This document shows positions 9,396 through 18,034 of a DNA stretch of 64,000 nucleotides, in pieces (the first letter of the stretch is position 1; every line of letters starts with the position of its first letter). The translations under genes and the position numbers were made by a program. Where the stretch lies: assembly GCF_009856295.1 (NCBI RefSeq), contig NZ_WMEU01000001.1, forward strand, positions 806,001-870,000, read 5' to 3'. The notes under the pieces are model-generated. The model had not been told where the DNA came from. It saw only the letters and a list, made by a program, of their open reading frames with translations, and searched no databases. The stretch comes from Pontibacillus yanchengensis (lineage in GTDB: Bacteria > Bacillota > Bacilli > Bacillales > BH030062).

Positions 9396-9950
9396 ATGAA
9401 AATGGAGCAAAGTGTAACCAACAAAATGACAGAAGCTTACAATCTAATAGAGAAAGCTAATGATATGATTACTAGCGTTTTCTTTGAGAGTGTACTTTTT
9501 TCATTACAATGGTGGATTGGTTTCATTTTAGCTGTTGTGCCGTGGATTTTATGGATTTTTCTGAGAAAAAAAGACAGTACCTGGCGCTTGTTAACTGCAG
9601 GTCTTTTTGTTCTGTTTGTCTCTTCCTGGTTTGATGTAATCGGTATTAGTTTAGGATTATGGCATTACCATTCTGAAGTCGTACCTACCATTCCAGCTTT
9701 TTTCCCTTGGGATTTCACATTACTACCTGTTATTGCAATGGCTTTAATTCAAATTAAGCCCACCGCTAATCCTCTCGTTAAAGCTATCATTTTTAGTATT
9801 TTTAGTTCATATGTAGCTGAACCTATATTTCAATGGCTTGATATGTATGACCGTGAGCATTGGAAGCTATATTACTCCTTCTTTATTTATATTATCATCT
9901 ACTTAATAGCTAACTTCATTGCAAATCGAAAAAGCTATGCTACTCTGTAA
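9396..9950 (+). CDS. CBO0543-family membrane protein
   Basis: A 184-residue integral membrane protein. After an amphipathic N-terminal helix come five hydrophobic segments with family-typical features: WLWxF-like WILWIFLRKK, a GLWHYHSEVVPTIP loop, PWDFTLLPV, and a W-rich YDREHWKLYYSF near the C terminus. I assign it to the CBO0543 family (YkvI/YhxC-like bacillar membrane proteins of unknown role) from this pattern. The ribosome site is weak (GTGGTG, 7 nt from ATG). No operon partner. Confidence 0.65.
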   Translation: MKMEQSVTNKMTEAYNLIEKANDMITSVFFESVLFSLQWWIGFILAVVPWILWIFLRKKDSTWRLLTAGLFVLFVSSWFDVIGISLGLWHYHSEVVPTIPAFFPWDFTLLPVIAMALIQIKPTANPLVKAIIFSIFSSYVAEPIFQWLDMYDREHWKLYYSFFIYIIIYLIANFIANRKSYATL

Positions 9951-10071
9951 AGAGATGATTTGAACACCTTACTCACTAAAAATAAAGTCTCAAATAGGTT
10001 GATTTCCCCTAAAATGATTGGCCACCAACCCCTAGTGTAGTGATTGAGCTCTGAAGCTACACAGTCTTTTT

Positions 10072-10280
10072 AAGAACAAAAGCTCAGGGCACCCTTTTAG
10101 CGACGTATATGCTACGGCCCACACGACGTGGATTGGTTCGATGTTGCTACGTGACGTAGCGATTTTAATCAAACTTCCCCTGTTTCCGTAGGAGATAAAG
10201 ACAACACGAAAACATGCTTGATTCGATGTTAACTTATCGTACGGAGGCGAGGGAAACATACTAGTCGCTGGGCGCTGGAG
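10072..10280 (+). repeat. interspersed ~210-bp structured repeat, copy C
   Basis: Nearly full-length copy with stem 2 as TTCGAT/ATC(A)AA enclosing GCTACGT/ACGTAGC and the 3' end AGTCGCTGGGCGCTGGAGCT. Both sides are followed by CTGAAGCTACAC(A/T)GTCTT, a ~20-bp direct repeat at 10051 and 10281. Confidence 0.85.
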
Positions 10281-10308
10281 CTGAAGCTACACTGTCTTCT
10301 TTAATAAG

Positions 10309-10339
10309 AAAAGAACCATAAGAACGTTCTTATGGCTCT
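10309..10339 (-). terminator. terminator of the opp operon
   Basis: AGAGCCATAAGAAC pairs with GTTCTTATGGTTCT on the minus strand, followed by TTTC and further Ts, just beyond the oppF stop codon. Confidence 0.85.
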
Positions 10340-10342
10340 TCA

Positions 10343-11341
10343 TTATTCATACAAGTGACAAGCAGTAAAATGATTCTCCCTTACTTCTTTCCACTCCGGA
10401 ACCTGATTTGCACAAATATCCATTGCATGAGGGCATCTGGTTCGGAACACACACCCACTTGGAGGATTTAAAGGACTAGGCACATCACCACTGACAACAA
10501 TTCGTTCTCTATCCTTTAATTTTGGATCTGGAACAGGCACCGCTGATAGCAATGCTTGCGTGTAGGGATGTAATGGATTTTCATGAAGTTCATCACTTGA
10601 TCCGAGTTCCATCATATTCCCTAAATACATTACTAATATGCGATCTGAAATGTATTTCACCATCGATAAATCATGTGCTATGAATAAATAGGTTAGCCCC
10701 ATTTGTTTTTGTAAATTTTGAAGTAGATTCACTACTTGTGCTTGAATTGACACGTCTAAAGCTGATATTGGTTCATCGCAAACAATAAATCTTGGCTCAA
10801 CTGCTAACGCTCGTGCAATACCAATTCGTTGTCTTTGACCACCACTAAATTCATGAGGAAATCGACTAATGTGTTCTGCATCAAGCCCCACTAAAACAAG
10901 CAATTCTAAAATCCGTTCCTTACGCTTCTTCCCCCTTGCTAACCCATGAATGTCTAAAGCTTCACCGATTATATCCTCCACCGTCATTCTTGGATTCAAG
11001 GAAGCATAAGGATCCTGGAAAATCATCTGAATATCTCTTCGAAGCTGTTTTAACTTTTTTCCGGAGTACTGATTTATATTTTCTCCATTAAAGTACACAT
11101 CTCCAGCGGTAGGTTGATAAAGTCGTATAATGGCACGACCTGCCGTAGACTTACCACATCCTGACTCACCTACAAGACCGACCGTCTCCCCTTCGTATAT
11201 ATCTAATGTGACATTCTCCACAGCTTTTAGGTGCTGCTTGTTCACTTTAAAATATTTCTTTAATCCTTTCACCTGTAAAAGAGGTCCTCTGCTCTCACTC
11301 GTCACACCCGCTTCATTCTTACTCTCCTTGGTATCCATCAT
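10343..11341 (-). CDS. oppF: oligopeptide ABC transporter ATP-binding protein OppF
   Basis: Second ATPase of the Opp importer; it hydrolyses ATP on the cytoplasmic face with OppD. The 332-residue protein shows Walker [10 protein letters not shown] (about 58-66), Q-loop [12 protein letters not shown], signature [15 protein letters not shown], Walker B IVCDEP, and switch His AHDLS. The C-terminal oligopeptide domain ends with [12 protein letters not shown] and four cysteines (GCVFRTRC...C...C), a pattern linked to an Fe-S site in peptide-type ATPases. A doubled ATG follows GGAGG. Last gene of oppABCDF, 21 bp after oppD. Confidence 0.93.
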   Translation of the reverse strand: MMDTKESKNEAGVTSESRGPLLQVKGLKKYFKVNKQHLKAVENVTLDIYEGETVGLVGESGCGKSTAGRAIIRLYQPTAGDVYFNGENINQYSGKKLKQLRRDIQMIFQDPYASLNPRMTVEDIIGEALDIHGLARGKKRKERILELLVLVGLDAEHISRFPHEFSGGQRQRIGIARALAVEPRFIVCDEPISALDVSIQAQVVNLLQNLQKQMGLTYLFIAHDLSMVKYISDRILVMYLGNMMELGSSDELHENPLHPYTQALLSAVPVPDPKLKDRERIVVSGDVPSPLNPPSGCVFRTRCPHAMDICANQVPEWKEVRENHFTACHLYE

Positions 11342-11362
11342 GATTCTCCTCCCTACATCACT

Positions 11363-12352
11363 TTATTCTGCTGCCTTTGCTAATGGGTGGTGAAGCCAAC
11401 AGGAAGCATATTGTTCTCCTCCCATATGTTCAAATGAAGGATTATGATTACGACATACTTCCATTGCATGTTCACAACGTGCGAAGAACGGACAACCGAG
11501 CGTTGGATCCATTAAGTCAGGAGGAGATCCTATAATAGGAATCAAGGGTTGCTCTCTATTTTGATCTAGGCGTGGAACTGACTTCATCAGCCCTTTTGTG
11601 TAAGGATGTCGCGGTGTTTCAAAAACATCTTCCACTGTACCTGTTTCGATAACTTGTCCAGCATACATCACTACCACGTGATCACATGTTTCTGCGACAA
11701 CACCCAGGTCATGGGTAATTAAGATAATCGATGTTCCTGTTTTAGTTTGTAAATCTTTCATCAGCTGCAGAATTTGCGCCTGGATGGTAACGTCAAGGGC
11801 TGTCGTAGGTTCGTCTGCTATTAAGAGCTCAGGTTCACAAGCTAGGGAAATGGCAATCATAGCTCTTTGACGCATTCCTCCCGAAAACTCATGCGGATAC
11901 TGGTCGACACGCTTTTCTGGTTGTGGAATGCCGACGAGATTCAGCAATTCGATTGCTTGAGACCTTGCCTCTTTTCTTGTTACATGCTTATGCTTTAAAA
12001 TCCCTTCTGTAATTTGAGCGCCTACTTTTGTAGTAGGGTTCAAAGAGGTCATAGGATCCTGGAAGATCATACCTATTTCATTACCTCTAATTCTCTGCAT
12101 CTGCCTCTCTGATTTTGCCAATATATTTTCTCCATTAAACAAGATTTCGCCTTGTTTGTACTCAGCTGGTGGCTTAGGTAGTAACTGCATAATGGATTTG
12201 GCAGTTACACTCTTTCCACAACCTGATTCCCCTACAATAGCTACTGTCTTTCCTTTCGGCACAGAAAAATTCACTCCACGCACAGCCTGTACCTCTCCCC
12301 CAAAGGTATGAAAGGAAACGACTAAATCTCTCACTTCTAATATATGACTCAC
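11363..12352 (-). CDS. oppD: oligopeptide ABC transporter ATP-binding protein OppD
   Basis: First ATPase of the Opp importer, partner of OppF. The 329-residue protein has Walker A GESGCGKS (about 41-48), [12 protein letters not shown], signature [16 protein letters not shown], Walker [13 protein letters not shown] and switch THDLG, then the oligopeptide C-terminal domain with [12 protein letters not shown] and a cysteine set (GCPFFARC...C...C). It starts at GTG, 6 nt after GTAGGA. It is separated by 22 bp from oppC, consistent with one transcript. Confidence 0.93.
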   Translation of the reverse strand: MSHILEVRDLVVSFHTFGGEVQAVRGVNFSVPKGKTVAIVGESGCGKSVTAKSIMQLLPKPPAEYKQGEILFNGENILAKSERQMQRIRGNEIGMIFQDPMTSLNPTTKVGAQITEGILKHKHVTRKEARSQAIELLNLVGIPQPEKRVDQYPHEFSGGMRQRAMIAISLACEPELLIADEPTTALDVTIQAQILQLMKDLQTKTGTSIILITHDLGVVAETCDHVVVMYAGQVIETGTVEDVFETPRHPYTKGLMKSVPRLDQNREQPLIPIIGSPPDLMDPTLGCPFFARCEHAMEVCRNHNPSFEHMGGEQYASCWLHHPLAKAAE

Positions 12353-12374
12353 GAAATATCCTACTTTCTCCCGT

Positions 12375-13307
12375 TTATTTTCGTAGCTTAGGATCTAATG
12401 CATCTCGAAGTCCATCACCAAACACATTAAATGCAAACATTGTTAAAGAAATCAAAATGGCAGGAAAAAACAACTGATAAAAGTTCCCTACTAAAATACT
12501 ATCTAATGCATCATTAGCCATTGTTCCCCAGCTTGCCTGTGGCGCTGGAATCCCCAATCCCAGAAAGCTCAACGTAGCTTCTGCGAATATAGCCGTAGGC
12601 ACTGTTAGCGTTACGTTTACTAATATAGGTCCCATTGTATTGGGTATCATGTGCTTTTGTAACACCCAGCCTGTTTTAGCACCAAGTGCTTCTGAAGCCT
12701 GAACAAATTCTTGTTCCTTCATTTGAAGCACCTGCCCTCTAACCAGTCTAGCCATCGGAATCCAACCAGTAAGGGTCATAGCCAAAATAATCGTCCATAA
12801 ACCTTGCTCCATTATAACCATCAGGAGAATAACCATTAGTAAATAAGGTATCGCATATAAAATTTCGGCAATTCGCATCATGACATTGTCTGTTCGCCCA
12901 CTTGCCATACCGGAAATACCACCATAAAGGATACCAACTAAAAAATCGATAAGAGCTGCCATCATTCCGATAAATAAGGAAATACGCGCTCCATACCACA
13001 CCCTGGTAAAGATATCTCTTCCTAGTTGATCTGTCCCAAACCAATGTTCTGCGTTAGGCTTAAGATTTTTTTCCATGAAGTTTTGTTCATAGTATGAATA
13101 GCCATTTATATAAGGACCTATAATGGCAAGTACAGAAAGCGAGATAATTAGGATTAAGCCGAACATAGCAAGTTTATTTTCCTTAATACGACGCCACACA
13201 TCCGACCAATACGAAACAGTTGGTCGATTGATTTTTTCTGCATGTTGGAAGTTATCATGAACCTTCTGAAACATTTCCTTTGTCAATTGTTCATTGTTCT
13301 TCATCAT
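12375..13307 (-). CDS. oppC: oligopeptide ABC transporter permease OppC
   Basis: Membrane subunit forming half of the Opp translocation pore. The 310-residue protein has an N-terminal OppC_N segment with a helix near 52-70, GTDQLGRDIFTRVWYGARISL (quoted in part: GTDQLGRDIF), then five helices and the ATPase-contacting EAA loop (EALGAKTGWVLQKHMIPN). Its ATG overlaps the oppB stop codon (ATGA), implying translational coupling. GGGGGAGAG precedes it. Confidence 0.93.
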   Translation of the reverse strand: MMKNNEQLTKEMFQKVHDNFQHAEKINRPTVSYWSDVWRRIKENKLAMFGLILIISLSVLAIIGPYINGYSYYEQNFMEKNLKPNAEHWFGTDQLGRDIFTRVWYGARISLFIGMMAALIDFLVGILYGGISGMASGRTDNVMMRIAEILYAIPYLLMVILLMVIMEQGLWTIILAMTLTGWIPMARLVRGQVLQMKEQEFVQASEALGAKTGWVLQKHMIPNTMGPILVNVTLTVPTAIFAEATLSFLGLGIPAPQASWGTMANDALDSILVGNFYQLFFPAILISLTMFAFNVFGDGLRDALDPKLRK

Positions 13308-14242
13308 TTACTCTCCCCCGTTATCTTAATTCTTGGATCGATAAATGTATAAGCAATGTCTACAATAAACACAAGGAAGATTAAAATAGCTGCATAGAAG
13401 ATTGTCGAACCTAAAATAACAGGATAATCACGGTTAAAAATCCCTTTCACGAACATCTCACCCATACCGGGAATGCCAAAGATTTGTTCAATAATAAAGC
13501 TGCCTGTTACGAGGTTTGCAGTTATGATTCCTAATACTGTCACAACTGGAAGAATCGCATTCCTAATCGCATGTTTAAAAATAATCATGTGCTTTGCGAT
13601 CCCTTTTGCACGAGCTGTATTAATATAATCCTGACCTAACACCTCTAGCATACTTGAGCGCATCAGACGCGCGATATACGCCATCGGCATCATGGCAAGA
13701 GATATAGATGGTAATACTGTATGCGACCATGATTGCCATGTTGCCACAGGTAGGAGCCCCCACTCAACTGCAACGAAATTAATTAAGAACGTAGCTAAAA
13801 TAAAGCTAGGTACTGAGATTCCAATAATCGATAACACCATGGATACGTAATCAGGCCACCTGTTTCGATTTAAAGAAGCAATGACTCCAAAAATGAGTCC
13901 AAATGTAATGGCAATCACTAGTGCTTGCATACCAAGATGCAAAGAAACTGGGAAACCGTTAACAATATAATCATTTACCGTGATTGTTTTCGACTTTAAC
14001 GAAGGCCCAAAGTCAAATTGCGCTAACTGTTTTAAATACAATCCATATTGAACAACCAGTGGTTTATCCAAATTATAATAATGCTGCAGGTTATTATAGA
14101 CAGCTTCTGGCATTGTTCCTTCTTTCGCAAATGGGTTCCCTGGAATACTGTGCATTAATAAGAAGGTAATTGTAATTACTGCCCATAGTGTTACAATGGC
14201 CCATCCCAACCGCTTCAATGTATAACGAAACATACCCTTCAC
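13304..14242 (-). CDS. oppB: oligopeptide ABC transporter permease OppB
   Basis: Partner permease of OppC. The 312-residue protein has six predicted helices starting with YTLKRLGWAIVTL, the typical HSIPGNPF near residue 32, and the EAA loop (TARAKGIAKHMIIFKHAIRN). It follows oppA by 112 bp, an interval holding a stable hairpin without a T-run. That is the usual arrangement for making more OppA than permease. Confidence 0.93.
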   Translation of the reverse strand: MKGMFRYTLKRLGWAIVTLWAVITITFLLMHSIPGNPFAKEGTMPEAVYNNLQHYYNLDKPLVVQYGLYLKQLAQFDFGPSLKSKTITVNDYIVNGFPVSLHLGMQALVIAITFGLIFGVIASLNRNRWPDYVSMVLSIIGISVPSFILATFLINFVAVEWGLLPVATWQSWSHTVLPSISLAMMPMAYIARLMRSSMLEVLGQDYINTARAKGIAKHMIIFKHAIRNAILPVVTVLGIITANLVTGSFIIEQIFGIPGMGEMFVKGIFNRDYPVILGSTIFYAAILIFLVFIVDIAYTFIDPRIKITGESK

Positions 14243-14291
14243 CCCAATACAAGTAAATAAAACAGCAAGTCCATCACTAGATATAGGATAA

Positions 14292-14319
14292 GTCCTGCCA
14301 CCTCGAAAGGCAGCAGGAC
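14292..14319 (-). promoter_or_regulatory. oppA-oppB intercistronic stem-loop
   Basis: On the minus strand GTCCTGC pairs with GCAGGAC, with a further TGCC/GG-rich inner pairing, and no T-run follows. It likely stabilises the oppA message or attenuates readthrough into oppB. Confidence 0.6.
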
Positions 14320-14354
14320 AGTCAAACCAAAATCTTACTTAAAATAGAATCATC

Positions 14355-16079
14355 TTATTCTTTCTCAATATCAGCATAATGGAATTGTGTATATTTGTTG
14401 ATTGGTGTGTAGATACCTTTCACATAAGGTTTAACAGTAAATGGTTTGGTGTAGAAATAAATTGGCATAACAGGCATTTCATCCATGAGAATTTGTTCCG
14501 CTTGATGCATTGCTTCCATACGTTCTGCAGCATCCATGGTTGTTTTGGCTTTATCTATTAAACTATCGTAATCTGTATTACTCCAACTTGCATCATTATA
14601 AGGACCATCTGTAACCCACAGATCCATGAATGTCATCGGGTCAACATAATCCCCAATCCAACCTGCACGTGAAACCATGAAATCTCCAGCTTTCTCACGA
14701 TCTAGTTTAACTTGGAATTCTACATTTTCTAGCTTTGTTGAAACATCAAGATTTTTACGCCACATTTCTTGAATTGCTGAAGCAATCGCCTGGTGACCTT
14801 CCGAAGTATTATATAGAATCACGAATTCATCCATGGAATCCATACCTTCTTCTTTTAGGCCTTCAGCAAGTAGTTCCTTTGCTTTTTCTATATCCGACTC
14901 GAATAAAGCACCACCATTTTGACGAAAGTCACCATCAACATCATTAATGCCTTCAGGTACAACACCATATGCTGGCTGTTGACCACCTTGTGCCACGAAC
15001 TCTACTAAATCTTCACGGTTGATTGCCATAGAAAGTGCTTTACGGACCTTTGCATTATTAAATGGTTTTTTCTCTGTATTGAAGTTGTAGTAATAAATAG
15101 CTAGGTCTGGAGCAATATTAAATTCTGGATCATCATTCTCACTCATTTGACCAACCACATCCTGTGGTAGTGGATAAAGGAAATCTAACTCACCGTTACG
15201 GTACATTTGCCATGTTGTAGATGCTTCCTCAATCATTAAGAAGTTAATGCCATCAAGATTGATACGATCTTTATCGTAGTAGTTTTCATTCTTCTTCAGT
15301 GTAATGCTTTCCTTATGATTCCACTCTTCCAGTGTGAACGCGCCATTTGATACATACCCATCAGCTTCTTGGTACCATTCTGGATTTCCTTCCTGTACAT
15401 TCTTGTTAACTGGGAAGTATGTGTAGAATGAAGTTAAATCTAAGAAGTAAGGTGTTGGTTGAGCTAACGTTACTTTTAATGTCTTTTCGTCTACAACCTC
15501 AATTCCTACTCCATCACGAAGCTTCGTAAGGTCTTCATCGCTTACTGCTTCAATATCAGCAGAGTTATATTCTGTTGCACCTTTCACATAATACAATTGA
15601 TACGCATAAGATGAACCTACATTTGGATCAAGAGCATGCAACCAAGCATATTTAAAATCTTCTGCTGTCACAGGATCTCCGTTCGACCAATTCACATCCT
15701 GCTTCAAGAAGAATGTCCACTCTAGACCATCTTCACTCGTTTCCCATTTTTCAGCCATTCCTGGTTCCACTTCTCCATCCGGACTTTTCTTCGTTAACCC
15801 TTCGAACAAGTGATTCAGTGGCCATGAATCGTGCGTACCCTCTGCTAAACCGGGATGTAGCGCCCCCGGTTCTGAAGAGTTATTCAAATGTAGAATTTTT
15901 TCTTCCCCGACATCATTAGTACCCTCTGTATCTTCACTATTATCCGTATCTGTAGAAGTATCAGTAGTATCCGTTGAGTCATCTTTTGTTACATCCTCTG
16001 AATCTCCACTAAAACAGCCAGCTAGTCCAAACATAAGAACCAACAATAAACTAAAGACCGCTAAAAGCTTCTTACTCAT
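14355..16079 (-). CDS. oppA: oligopeptide-binding lipoprotein OppA
   Basis: Extracellular peptide receptor of the Opp importer, family 5 solute-binding protein. The 574-residue precursor has a lipobox LAGC (Cys about 22) followed by an Asp/Thr/Ser-rich linker (about 25-60) that should tether the mature protein to the membrane. The binding domain includes the family motif AEKWETSEDGLEWTFFL (about 107-123) and the long alternation of lobes ending PIYFYTKPF. I start at ATG 16079, 9 nt from AAGGGGG; an ATG three codons earlier abuts that ribosome site. First gene of oppABCDF; a CodY-like box lies about 90 bp upstream. Confidence 0.93.
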   Translation of the reverse strand: MSKKLLAVFSLLLVLMFGLAGCFSGDSEDVTKDDSTDTTDTSTDTDNSEDTEGTNDVGEEKILHLNNSSEPGALHPGLAEGTHDSWPLNHLFEGLTKKSPDGEVEPGMAEKWETSEDGLEWTFFLKQDVNWSNGDPVTAEDFKYAWLHALDPNVGSSYAYQLYYVKGATEYNSADIEAVSDEDLTKLRDGVGIEVVDEKTLKVTLAQPTPYFLDLTSFYTYFPVNKNVQEGNPEWYQEADGYVSNGAFTLEEWNHKESITLKKNENYYDKDRINLDGINFLMIEEASTTWQMYRNGELDFLYPLPQDVVGQMSENDDPEFNIAPDLAIYYYNFNTEKKPFNNAKVRKALSMAINREDLVEFVAQGGQQPAYGVVPEGINDVDGDFRQNGGALFESDIEKAKELLAEGLKEEGMDSMDEFVILYNTSEGHQAIASAIQEMWRKNLDVSTKLENVEFQVKLDREKAGDFMVSRAGWIGDYVDPMTFMDLWVTDGPYNDASWSNTDYDSLIDKAKTTMDAAERMEAMHQAEQILMDEMPVMPIYFYTKPFTVKPYVKGIYTPINKYTQFHYADIEKE

Positions 16080-16168
16080 TACGTTCATCCCCCTTTTTCA
16101 TCTTGAGTGGACTAAATTTTCCTCTCTGCTTCTCAATATATTTACATTGGATATGCTTTATTCCAGAG

Positions 16169-16183
16169 ATTTTTATGAAATTT
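16169..16183 (-). promoter_or_regulatory. candidate CodY box upstream of opp
   Basis: Minus strand AAATTTCATAAAAAT matches the CodY consensus AATTTTCWGAAAATT at 12 of 15 positions. CodY control of peptide uptake genes is common in Firmicutes. AT-rich background makes chance matches likely. Confidence 0.35.
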
Positions 16184-16212
16184 CCCTACCAAGGTAGATA
16201 ACTAATGAAAAA

Positions 16213-16293
16213 AAGCGCAGGAGCCAGTTTAGCCGCCTAGAGGCTATTTCCTATATAAAGAAGAAAGACCGTACTCTTCATGAGAACGGTCTT
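16213..16293 (-). terminator. hairpin downstream of the SDR gene, with repeat remnant
   Basis: AAGACCGT/ACGGTCTT (16265-16293) forms a hairpin followed on the minus strand by TCTTCTTT and may back up the SDR terminator. Next to it AAGCGCAGGAGCCAGTTTAG resembles the 5' end of the interspersed repeat. Confidence 0.45.
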
Positions 16294-16344
16294 GATTAAT
16301 GGAACATTAATTGGTTTAGTAACCTATAGCTAGAAATAGGTTAT

Positions 16345-16370
16345 GAGCGAGATCCACAACATATGAGCGA
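16345..16370 (+). repeat. two GAGCGA words in 20-bp phase
   Basis: TATGAGCGA occurs twice with GAGCGA beginning at 16345 and 16365, exactly 20 bp apart, in noncoding DNA. The same phase is found at 24815-24880. Confidence 0.55.
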
Positions 16371-16385
16371 CCTCCCTTTGAATAT

Positions 16386-16420
16386 ACAAAAAAGAGCAAA
16401 ATCACTCCTAATTTTGCTCT
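16386..16420 (-). terminator. terminator of the yhf-like operon
   Basis: AGAGCAAAAT pairs with ATTTTGCTCT, followed on the minus strand by TTTTTT, 10 bp past the SDR stop codon. Confidence 0.88.
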
Positions 16421-16429
16421 CTACCAATT

Positions 16430-17206
16430 CTACAGTAGCTCATATGAAGGAGGTAGCCATCTCCCAGTTTCGCTTCCATTAATGGCATAGATTTCTCCTG
16501 TCTCTTGTAATTTGCGTTCCTTTAAAAAAGTATCAATAAAAGTTGCGACATCTTCAGGGCTTCCTATACTCCAGTAAACTTGTTCTTCTGGACTAGCTTG
16601 TTGTTTTACTTTTTCAATAAAAGGGCGTGTCATATCGGTTTCTGCTGCAGGTGCGATAGCATTGACTTGAATAAAGTCTTTTTCTAATTCCTTAGCTAGC
16701 GTATGCGTCATTCCAATTAATGCAGCTTTAGCTGCACTATAGTTGATTTGACCTATAGTACCAATAAGTCCGGCTAGCGAGGTAATATTAACAATAAATC
16801 CGTGTGTATTAGTGGACCGCATGTCTTGAATAACAGCTTTACTACAAATAAAAGCACCCTTCACATGGACATCAATAACATCAGAGAAATCCTTGTACTC
16901 CATACGATAAGATTTCTGATCGCGTATAATACCAGCATTGTTGATAAGACCTGTCACAGCCCCAAAATGAGTTCGCGCAACATGAACAAGTTGCTCTCCA
17001 GCCCTTTCTTCTAGTACACATCCGGTCCAACCAGCAGCTTTCCCACCATTTCCTCGAATGGTGGAAACGAGTTCCTGAACTTCTAGTTCATTTCTACCAT
17101 TCACTACTACAGCTGCTCCAGATGCTGCTAAAGCAATCGCTGTACTTCTGCCAATACCACGAGTGGATCCTGTAATGATAATCACTTCTTTTGGCATAGC
17201 ATTCAT
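16430..17206 (-). CDS. short-chain dehydrogenase/reductase, FabG-like
   Basis: An NAD(P)H-dependent oxidoreductase of 258 residues. It has the nucleotide-binding TGSTRGIG (12-19), NNAG (89-92), and the catalytic triad Ser143, Tyr156, Lys160 (NITS...INYSAAK). Sequence style is close to 3-oxoacyl-ACP/acetoacetyl-CoA reductases. Its ATG follows the TAA of the upstream MaoC gene directly, so it is the last gene of a translationally tight operon with ligase, thiolase and hydratases. A 3-hydroxyacyl-CoA dehydrogenase or 3-oxoacyl-CoA reductase role is the natural inference; the true substrate is not visible. Confidence 0.85.
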   Translation of the reverse strand: MNAMPKEVIIITGSTRGIGRSTAIALAASGAAVVVNGRNELEVQELVSTIRGNGGKAAGWTGCVLEERAGEQLVHVARTHFGAVTGLINNAGIIRDQKSYRMEYKDFSDVIDVHVKGAFICSKAVIQDMRSTNTHGFIVNITSLAGLIGTIGQINYSAAKAALIGMTHTLAKELEKDFIQVNAIAPAAETDMTRPFIEKVKQQASPEEQVYWSIGSPEDVATFIDTFLKERKLQETGEIYAINGSETGRWLPPSYELL

Positions 17207-17599
17207 TTACCTCGCTCCTTTTATTACAATTTGTGTACTAACAAGCGTTTGATCATCTTGGTTTTTCGCCATTAGTTTCATTTTTATATCACTTCCTCGA
17301 CTTTCCACAACCTCCCCCTTGATTAGCAATGAATCCTCTAGAAAAAGGGGGTGTTTAAAGGAAGCATCAACTGTAGTTAGTTGCACGTGAGAACCATACC
17401 ACTTCCAAACATAAGAGGTCATCACTCCAAGTGTCCACATCCCATGTACTATAGGGCGATTAAAACCTGTATTCCTTGCTGCTTCTTCATCGTAGTGAAT
17501 CGGATTATCATCACCAGAAGCTCGAATATAACGAGCGACATGCTTACGAGTTACACGAGCAATCTCACCTACGTGTGTCTGCTTCCCTTCATGCTTCAT
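17207..17599 (-). CDS. MaoC-like (R)-enoyl-CoA hydratase domain protein
   Basis: A 130-residue single hot-dog domain with the hydratase-2 motif ASGDDNPIHYDEEAA (Asp, Asn, His) and GFNRPIVHGM (about residues 28-56), the catalytic signature of R-specific enoyl-CoA hydratases. It overlaps the upstream gene by ATGA and is joined stop-to-start with the SDR gene. With 17596-18030 it probably forms a two-subunit dehydratase, since MaoC_N and MaoC_C halves are often split this way. It acts on acyl-CoA or acyl-ACP; which is unknown. Confidence 0.85.
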   Translation of the reverse strand: MKHEGKQTHVGEIARVTRKHVARYIRASGDDNPIHYDEEAARNTGFNRPIVHGMWTLGVMTSYVWKWYGSHVQLTTVDASFKHPLFLEDSLLIKGEVVESRGSDIKMKLMAKNQDDQTLVSTQIVIKGAR

Positions 17600-18030
17600 G
17601 TAACTCCCTCCTCCATAGCCATAAGCGTTGTAAAAGCTGTTCCGTGTAACTCTCCTTGAAAATAAATGAGTAACCTATGTTCAAAAAATGTCATTCTTTT
17701 ATTATGACGACGTTTTTCAACGACATTGGTCAGTTCTACTACACACTCATACGTTCTATTTGCCAAAAGTGATTGATCATAATGGAAACTCTGGTTCGTG
17801 TGTACTAACCCGTCCAAAGTGGATAGCCAAGGGATATGTATCGATTTCCAAAACACAATGGGCATTGTAGGAGGAATAGGAATATCCTCATACCCTTCTT
17901 CTATAGCTGTGTTTTGACCAATATATATACCATTGTGTATGAATATAGCTTCTGCGTACTCTTTTATCTCTTGCGGAGAAATACAAATCGACTGTACCTT
18001 AGTTGTAGAACCTATTAAGCTAGCATCCAT
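17596..18030 (-). CDS. MaoC N-terminal (FAS1-like dehydratase) protein
   Basis: A 144-residue hot-dog protein matching the non-catalytic N-terminal half of split MaoC dehydratases: ISPQEIKEYAEAI, the PIPPTMPIVFWKSI stretch, then HTNQSFHYDQ. It lacks the Asp/His hydratase motif, which is supplied by the following gene (4-bp ATGA overlap). Assignment to a heteromeric dehydratase is by this pairing. The start lies 4 bp after the thiolase stop. Confidence 0.75.
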   Translation of the reverse strand: MDASLIGSTTKVQSICISPQEIKEYAEAIFIHNGIYIGQNTAIEEGYEDIPIPPTMPIVFWKSIHIPWLSTLDGLVHTNQSFHYDQSLLANRTYECVVELTNVVEKRRHNKRMTFFEHRLLIYFQGELHGTAFTTLMAMEEGVT

Positions 18031-18034
18031 CTTT

